Shown here: in pieces, positions 62,692-64,000 of the stretch
Position numbering within the stretch: the first letter of the stretch is position 1
Layout of the letters: each line of letters starts with the position of its first letter
DNA from: Orenia marismortui DSM 5156
GTDB lineage: Bacteria; Bacillota; Halanaerobiia; Halobacteroidales; Halobacteroidaceae
Length of the DNA stretch: 64,000 nucleotides
NCBI RefSeq assembly: GCF_000379025.1
Contig: NZ_KB900617.1
Coordinates: 245,547 to 309,546 of the forward strand
Reading direction: 5' to 3'
Position numbers and translations under genes: made by a program
Notes under the pieces: model-generated
Told to the model about the DNA's origin: nothing
Seen by the model: the letters and a program-made list of their open reading frames with translations, nothing else
Databases searched by the model: none

Positions 62692-64000
62692 ATGTTTGGA
62701 TTGTTTGGAAACAAAAACAAGAATGAAACTAAAATAGTAAAAGATAATTGTGATATGTTCTGTTATCAATGTGAACAGACACCTACAGGAGGATGTACAA
62801 AGTTTGGAGTTTGTGGTAAAAATCCTGATATCGCTAGCTTACAAGATATTATCATCTTTGGACTAAAAGGTGTAGCAGCTTATGCTACTCATGCTAGAGA
62901 ATTAGGATATAGTGATGATGAAGTAAATAATATTACTCATGAGGCCTTATATACTACATTAACTAACTCTAACTTTAACTTAGAAGAACATATTGCTATG
63001 GCTATGAAGGTTGGAGAAGCTACTACTAGAGTTATGGACCTATTAGATCAGGCTCATACAGATAGCTTAGGAGTTCCTAGCCCAGTTGAAGTAAGTCAAA
63101 ATAAAATTGAAGGACATAGTATTGTCGTAACTGGACATAACCTATATGCACTAGAAGAGCTATTGAAGCAGACTGAAGGAAAGGGAATTAATATTTATAC
63201 TCATTCTGAAATGCTACCAGCTCACGGTTACCCAGCATTAAATAAATATGATCACTTAAAAGGTAATGTTGGTAAAGCATGGTATGATCAGCGTAAGCTA
63301 TTTGCTGAATTCCCAGGAGCAATCTTAGGAACAACTAACTGTCTAATGCCAATTAGAGGTGACTATGGAGATAAATTCTTCACTTATGGAACTGCTGGCT
63401 TAGAAGGAGCTAAAAAGATTGAAAATGATGACTTTGGACCACTTATTCAAAAAGCATTAGAATTACCTGTAGCTAATATTGAAAGTGATGAAACATTAAC
63501 AACTGGTTTCCATCACCAAACTGTTTTAGGTATCGCACCTGAAATTATTGAAGCAGTTAAAGAAGGAAAGATCCAAAGATTCTTCGTAATTGCTGGTTGT
63601 GATGCTCCAACTAAAGGTAGAGATTACTATCGAGAATTAGCAACTTCCTTACCAAAAGACTGTGTATTAATCACTACTTCTTGTGGTAAGTTTAGATTTA
63701 ATGATGTAGATTATGGAACTGTACCAGGAACTAATATCCCTAGATATATTGATCTAGGTCAATGTAATAACTCTGGTTCTACAGTTAAGATTGCTCTTGC
63801 CTTAGCTGAAGCCTTCGATTGTGAGGTTAATGATTTACCATTAAGTATTGTATTATCTTGGTTTGAGCAAAAAGCTGTAGCTATCTTACTTGGATTATTC
63901 AACTTAGGAATCCAAGATATTTATGTAGGACCAAGTGTACCAGAATTCATGAGTGAAAATGTAGTTAAAGTACTACAAGATACATTCAACTTACAAACCA
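62692..64000 (+). CDS. hcp: Hybrid cluster protein (hydroxylamine reductase), cut by the right edge
   Basis: 436 residues in the window, no stop before the edge. ATG at 62692 with AAGGAGG 11 bases upstream. The N-terminal cluster motif CYQCEQTPTGGCTKFGVC gives Cys24, 27, 35 and 41 (Cx2Cx7Cx5C). Hybrid-cluster residues in CDAPTKGRDYY near 300 and TTSCGKFRF near 325 are present. By family it reduces hydroxylamine or, physiologically, NO in anaerobes and takes part in S-nitrosylation. A short N-terminal extension of about 20 residues is unusual but common in clostridia. Confidence 0.94.
   Translation, partial: MFGLFGNKNKNETKIVKDNCDMFCYQCEQTPTGGCTKFGVCGKNPDIASLQDIIIFGLKGVAAYATHARELGYSDDEVNNITHEALYTTLTNSNFNLEEHIAMAMKVGEATTRVMDLLDQAHTDSLGVPSPVEVSQNKIEGHSIVVTGHNLYALEELLKQTEGKGINIYTHSEMLPAHGYPALNKYDHLKGNVGKAWYDQRKLFAEFPGAILGTTNCLMPIRGDYGDKFFTYGTAGLEGAKKIENDDFGPLIQKALELPVANIESDETLTTGFHHQTVLGIAPEIIEAVKEGKIQRFFVIAGCDAPTKGRDYYRELATSLPKDCVLITTSCGKFRFNDVDYGTVPGTNIPRYIDLGQCNNSGSTVKIALALAEAFDCEVNDLPLSIVLSWFEQKAVAILLGLFNLGIQDIYVGPSVPEFMSENVVKVLQDTFNLQT

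Overview
The window is low-GC DNA (intergenic parts strongly A+T) from an anaerobic, nitrogen-fixing member of the Bacillota. Three things suggest a diderm lineage such as Halanaerobiales (Orenia/Halobacteroides-like): a predicted outer-membrane beta-barrel protein of the PorV/TraF type with a C-terminal Phe, a Clostridium pasteurianum-type [2Fe-2S] ferredoxin beside a nifHI1I2DKEN-B cluster, and fermentative sugar genes. The lineage is an inference; no rRNA is present. Almost every gene is on the minus strand; exceptions are a PHP phosphoesterase (8.0 kb) and hcp at the right edge.

Layout. 0.2-7.4 kb: aerotolerance-type operon (MoxR ATPase, DUF58, small membrane protein, two VWA proteins, TPR lipoprotein, BatD-like protein). 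8-10 kb: PHP gene and outer-membrane protein, convergent on a 42-bp palindromic terminator. 10-18.5 kb: alpha-glucan block with two GH13 lipoproteins, a PfkB kinase, an amidohydrolase, a nucleotidyltransferase and a LacI regulator with two matching operators. 18.7-23.8 kb: threonine/branched-chain amino acid block (thrB, lysC, hom, ACT regulator, ilvE). 23.9-28 kb: M23/LysM hydrolase, argF, nagA. 28.2-32.5 kb: glnB, amtB, nadE, glnA and a small unknown protein. 32.7-34.2 kb: DNA-binding-domain-only GlnR-like MerR protein and nifV. 35.4-38.6 kb: molybdate uptake (modA, modB), DUF364 protein and a decayed modC. 38.7-48.5 kb: ferredoxin, nifB, NifX-like, nifN, nifE, nifK, nifD, nifI2, nifI1, nifH. 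48.9-53.5 kb: an ammonium transporter-chemoreceptor fusion, a previously uncalled 48-residue Cys-rich ORF, and asnB. 53.8-58 kb: speD (with a 12-codon upstream ORF), an L,D-transpeptidase, a double P-loop protein and manA. 58.3-62.4 kb: fructose/mannose-type PTS with its PRD activator. 62.7 kb to the edge: hcp.

How it works together. Nitrogenase, its cofactor genes, homocitrate synthesis, molybdate uptake, a dedicated ferredoxin, PII proteins, ammonium uptake and ammonia assimilation into Gln/Asn sit within about 25 kb. Five promoters here (glnA, nifV, nifH operon, Cys-rich ORF, Amt-MCP) share one architecture: a sigma-A -35/-10 pair with a 17-18 bp spacer, followed by two or three head-to-tail 11-bp repeats (TTAACATATAC-like) that overlap the -10 or start beside it and run downstream. 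asnB has the repeats without a clear promoter. This is the pattern of a repressor that binds direct repeats. The 79-residue GlnR-like MerR protein encoded between nifV and glnA has no effector/dimerisation domain and is the natural candidate, by analogy to BldC. This is the most promising undescribed system in the window.

The second striking feature is a dispersed family of about 110-bp intergenic hairpin repeats whose arms are arrays of heptanucleotides (GGNNNTA or its complement). Eight stretches belong or are related. Two copies 41 kb apart differ at one base in 115, and an inverted pair differs by about one heptad.
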